From: a virus
Length of the DNA stretch: 40,372 bases
Reading direction: 5' to 3' (one strand)
Virus record (IMG/VR): IMGVR_UViG_3300025011_000090
Coordinates: 1 to 40,372 of that record
Positions within the stretch are counted from its first letter, which is position 1; every line of letters starts with the position of its first letter. The notes beneath the pieces are model-generated. The model searched no databases. It worked only from the letters and a program-made list of their open reading frames with translations, and was not told the origin of the DNA. Of the stretch, positions 37,791-40,372 are shown one piece after another. The position numbers were made by a program, and so were the translations under genes.

Positions 37791-38072
37791 TTATTTACCT
37801 TCTTTGTAGTATTTACCAGCCTGAAAGTCTTTTAATAATGTGCGAAATTGGTTTAAGCTTTCTTTAGGTAATACTTTGCGCTTTGGTCTATATAAATGTC
37901 GCTGTGTGCCTCTATATCTACTATCTGATACAGGTTTTAATTTTAATAAAGATTCAAAGCGTTCAAAGCTGAAAATTAATCTTATTTTGTCTTTACTAAG
38001 ATTAAACATTTTCGATAATTGTATTTGTGTGTAATAATCCACTTTTCTAAACCTTTTTTCTGTTTTTACCAT
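37791..38072 (-). CDS. Basic putative DNA-binding protein
   Basis: 93 aa from the ATG at 38072. Two upstream in-frame starts, including a TTG at 38084, are possible. Residues 12-35 (VDYYTQIQLSKMFNLSKDKIRLIFSF) look like a helix-turn-helix. The rest is rich in Arg and Lys (SRYRGTQRHLYRPKRKVLP). It is a candidate transcription regulator of the operon. The CobO gene starts one base after its stop codon. Confidence 0.5.
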   Translation of the reverse strand: MVKTEKRFRKVDYYTQIQLSKMFNLSKDKIRLIFSFERFESLLKLKPVSDSRYRGTQRHLYRPKRKVLPKESLNQFRTLLKDFQAGKYYKEGK

Positions 38073-38102
38073 TTCATCACCCAAATAATCTTTTTATCTT
38101 CA

Positions 38103-38128
38103 GCCCAAAGGGCAGCGGTTAAGCTGCC
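38103..38128 (-). terminator. Intercistronic hairpin after the multi-zinc-ribbon gene
   Basis: GGCAGC and GCTGCC pair around six bases, and an overlapping alternative GCCC-AAA-GGGC uses part of the same arm. The stop codon at 38119 lies in the loop region. No T-run follows, so it is more likely an mRNA stability or regulatory structure. Confidence 0.35.
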
Positions 38129-39303
38129 GATTTAAGCCTTTCATTGAATTTATCTACAAAGAATTTAATAGTTTCAGCATCATTGATGTAATCAATAAGC
38201 CTTGTGGTGTCTGTTATCAATTCTTCTTTATGATTTAACCTCATAAAATTAATCCATAAAGCCATGTGTTCTTCAGATATACCTGATTCTATTGATAAAG
38301 CTTTAAATCTGTCTGATATTTGTTCAATAACAGTTGGCATGGTGATGTAAAATTTATCTTTTACTTTATCTTCTTCAGCAGTTTCAGGAATATCACTATT
38401 ATCAATTTGTTTAGGCTGTGGCTCTTTTGATGCTTCATATTGATCAATAGCTTCATCAAGGCTTGTTGCTTCCTGTGCAATAGAGGTTAAGGCTTCTTTT
38501 TCTGCTGTTTCATCAATTTTTTTGCTACAAGCTGAACAGATCATTGCTTTTGGATATTTATCATTAAAAATAAGCGGAACTTCTGAAACTTCTTTGCATT
38601 TTGGACAAATTATTTTCTTTTCTTCTTTAGTTTTTATTTCAGATTCTGCTTCTTTTGATTCAATTTCTGCTCTGCAATCAGAACAAACAAGACCTTCAGA
38701 AGAAGGTGTTAAAGCCTTACCTTTGTTTGTTTTACATCTTGGACAATCATAAAAAGATTTTATTGGATCTTCTCTATCAGGTCTATTATTGCAATCATCA
38801 GGACATTTAGGGGAATTCTTACATTCTGTAGCATGTACACATATTTCAGAACGCTGTTCAGGTGTAAGTTTTACAGGTGCATCTTCAGAAAGTAATGATT
38901 CAGTTTTCACTTCTGTAACCCCTGAACAGCTAACAGTTACATCTTCAGGTTTTGCATTTTTTATAGAAGTAATTTCTTCAGGTGTTAATTCGTTTTTAGG
39001 CTGTTTAAGTTCATCAAGAACAACTTCACCTTCTTTAGGTTCCTGTTCTAATGGGTTTATGGCTTCAGGAACTGCAACAGCAGCAGAATATTTTTCAGCA
39101 GCAATTTCTTTTTTGGTTTTTCTTGTTCTTTTTTCCGGTTCAGGTTCTTCTTTAACAGGAATAGAAACAGGTGCTAATTTTGTTTTTAATTCTACACCTT
39201 TGAAAAATAGTTCAATTTGTGGTATTCCGTTCCCTGTCAGAATATCTTGATATAAACCATTTAAAACTGTATCCACTGCTTCATTTAAATCTAATGTATT
39301 CAT
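38119..39303 (-). CDS. Large acidic protein with multiple zinc ribbons
   Basis: 394 aa. The N-terminal 60 residues are a folded-looking segment, followed by a Lys/Glu/Pro-rich linker (EEPEPEKRTRKTKKEIAAEK). The middle (about 165-285) has three cysteine groups: a CVHATECKNSPKCPDDC cluster, YDCPRCKTN with LVCSDCRA, and IICPKCKEV with MICSACSK. The last 80 residues are helical. Zinc ribbons and acidic linkers suggest a nucleic-acid or protein scaffold; no known family. It is the largest protein of the leftward operon. Confidence 0.55.
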   Translation of the reverse strand: MNTLDLNEAVDTVLNGLYQDILTGNGIPQIELFFKGVELKTKLAPVSIPVKEEPEPEKRTRKTKKEIAAEKYSAAVAVPEAINPLEQEPKEGEVVLDELKQPKNELTPEEITSIKNAKPEDVTVSCSGVTEVKTESLLSEDAPVKLTPEQRSEICVHATECKNSPKCPDDCNNRPDREDPIKSFYDCPRCKTNKGKALTPSSEGLVCSDCRAEIESKEAESEIKTKEEKKIICPKCKEVSEVPLIFNDKYPKAMICSACSKKIDETAEKEALTSIAQEATSLDEAIDQYEASKEPQPKQIDNSDIPETAEEDKVKDKFYITMPTVIEQISDRFKALSIESGISEEHMALWINFMRLNHKEELITDTTRLIDYINDAETIKFFVDKFNERLKSAA

Positions 39304-39333
39304 AATTTTTATTTCCTTTTCTACTTTTTACTT

Positions 39334-40116
39334 CTAAACAATTTTGATTTTTTTAGGTGTCATCATTCCGAAGCGGTCATAATCAGAATATGCCTTATCA
39401 ACACCTTCATTGTTGTATTTTGATTTATATTCTTTGGTGCAGCCTTCAACTTTTTCAAAAGCAATTTGTGCAATAACCATGCCTTTTTGCAGCACAACAG
39501 GATATTCATTTTTGTTGAATATTTCTAATGTCCAATGGTTGCAATAATGAGGATCACCATATCCGGCACAACTGGCAACTTCTAAGCCATGTCTTGCCCA
39601 TGAAGATTTGCTGAATATTTTTGTTGTTATATCAAGAGAAGTTGAACCAGCTTTTTCAATGGTGCTTGCCAATACACGCTGTTTTGGCAGCAAAATAAAG
39701 TGATCTGAAATAAAACAGGAATTATACCGCCAGCCAGTATTAGGATTTTTAGAAAGTATATTGAAAGAAATAAAATCATTAATAAATTTTTCTAAATCAA
39801 TATCTTCTTTTTGTTCTACAGCCTGCACTGTTTCATTGGAATCAAGTGCAGGGTTTACACATTGAATACCAAATTTTCTTATATTATCTTCTTCCGTTTC
39901 GTGTCTACCAAAATCAAAATAACAATTGCTTATAGTTTTTTTCCAATATTCAATATATTTATTTTTTACATCATAATGATTCTGAAAAGGGAATACGAAA
40001 TATTCATCAAGTCTTAAATCATAAGAAACACCCTGAAGAAGTTCTTCTTTAAAAGGCTTTATTGAAATTCTTTTTGTTTCGATTAATTTTAAGATATTAT
40101 CATTGCCTTGTATCAT
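39334..40116 (-). CDS. dCTP deaminase/dUTPase family protein
   Basis: 260 aa from the ATG at 40116 with TGAGGAA upstream. SYDLRLDEYF (31-40), FILLPKQRVLASTIE (140-154), SSWARHGLEV (171-180) and WTLEIFN with catalytic Glu198 match dCTP deaminases (dCTP to dUTP or dUMP). Conserved YKSKYNN near the C-terminus fits the nucleotide-covering tail. Residues about 45-130 are an insertion compared with the usual 190-residue enzyme. It would shift deoxypyrimidine pools toward dTTP, sensible for an AT-rich phage. Confidence 0.8.
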   Translation of the reverse strand: MIQGNDNILKLIETKRISIKPFKEELLQGVSYDLRLDEYFVFPFQNHYDVKNKYIEYWKKTISNCYFDFGRHETEEDNIRKFGIQCVNPALDSNETVQAVEQKEDIDLEKFINDFISFNILSKNPNTGWRYNSCFISDHFILLPKQRVLASTIEKAGSTSLDITTKIFSKSSWARHGLEVASCAGYGDPHYCNHWTLEIFNKNEYPVVLQKGMVIAQIAFEKVEGCTKEYKSKYNNEGVDKAYSDYDRFGMMTPKKIKIV

Positions 40117-40163
40117 CTTGTTTTTCCTCAAAAATTGTACTAAAATAAACTGTAATAAAGCTT

Positions 40164-40372
40164 TTAAAACTTTATTGCAAATTTATCTTCTTGCGTTTCA
40201 AGGGTAATACCTTCAACCTTTGTTTCAGTGCCTTTAACAAAAAGCACGCCATCTTTTTCTTCAGTTATTTTTTTGAATTCACTCCACAAAGTTTTTGTTT
40301 CATAACAAGAAGGAATAAATGTTTTTTCAACGTATGCCGGATAATTAGCTGCAAGAAAAGCCTGAAGGGTTG
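40164..40372 (-). CDS. 3' part of the ribbon-helix-helix-like protein gene (joins position 1)
   Basis: An open frame enters from the right edge and ends at the TAA at 40164-40166, giving 68 residues (TLQAFLAANYPAYVEKTFIP..., ending EDKFAIKF). It has no start in the window. Joined across the ends it continues the gene starting at 178 in the same frame. This C-terminal part is mixed strand/helix and unlike a known domain. It lies 47 bases before the dCTP deaminase-like gene, so both are in one operon. Confidence 0.65.
   Translation of the reverse strand, partial: TLQAFLAANYPAYVEKTFIPSCYETKTLWSEFKKITEEKDGVLFVKGTETKVEGITLETQEDKFAIKF

Noticed and set aside
38789-39250. Rightward 153-codon frame opposite the multi-zinc-ribbon gene
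   Set aside because: Serine- and glycine-rich complement of an acidic gene. No promoter or ribosome site.
1-40372. CRISPR array
   Set aside because: No regularly spaced direct repeats with unique spacers. The 399-707 repeats are abutting and in both orientations.
1-40372. tRNA or rRNA genes
   Set aside because: No cloverleaf or rRNA-like stretch was noticed by eye. A tRNA search program would be decisive.

Overview
The window is AT-rich throughout and is, as far as I can read it, one complete genome of a contractile-tailed (myovirus) phage. Its head module is HK97-like and its tail and baseplate module is Mu-like. The two ends appear to join. A leftward gene starts at 178 and runs off the left edge, and an open leftward frame enters from the right edge. 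Joined end to end they form one uninterrupted 128-codon protein, so the 40,372 bases probably represent a circular or circularly permuted molecule. An exported protein with a Sec signal peptide and a GH24 lysozyme with a patatin phospholipase beside it suggest a Gram-negative host. I could not identify the host. The genetic code looks standard (TAA, TAG and TGA all end genes).

Layout. 1-1151: promoter of the leftward operon, a symmetrical array of ten-base repeats (399-707), and a short RNA candidate (950-1023). 1152-5536: small terminase subunit, a serine recombinase, then a run of small accessory genes including a probable Tad1-type signal-nucleotide sponge. 5522-6216: two leftward accessory genes. 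6403-8317: a probable virion-associated protein and an SGNH hydrolase. 8387-10110: a plasmid-like replication module (coiled-coil DNA-binding protein, leader peptide, initiator). 10105-10476: a leftward exported accessory protein. 10609-20188: zinc-finger protein, large terminase, portal, head morphogenesis protein, protease, capsid, decoration and connector genes, interrupted by leftward accessory genes at 12587 and 19856. 20352-31678: tail terminator candidate, sheath, tube, frameshifted chaperone, tape measure and baseplate. 31692-35895: tail fibre, patatin phospholipase, holin candidate and lysozyme. 35933-40372 and on through the join to 178: a leftward operon with a dCTP deaminase-like protein, cob(I)alamin adenosyltransferase, VRR-NUC nuclease and several zinc-ribbon proteins.

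Regulation is the most unusual part. Leftward accessory genes sit behind near-identical sigma70 promoters (TTGACA, 17-18 bases, TATACT or TATAAT) whose spacer is filled by the palindrome AAATCTATATAGATTT. Rightward genes mostly use extended -10 promoters of the form TGTTATAAT. Ten genes carry a leader element TTTGTGAAAGRAAAA, separate from the ribosome binding site in several cases. One further copy lies in antisense orientation, with no gene behind it, between a promoter and a strong intrinsic terminator. That arrangement would make a small RNA of about 74 nt able to pair with all ten leaders. The octamer CCGGCATG, rare by composition in such AT-rich DNA, occurs 15 times.

The absence of a recognisable tyrosine integrase, together with a plasmid-type initiator and a small serine recombinase, makes a phage-plasmid (extrachromosomal prophage) lifestyle plausible, but this is inference.
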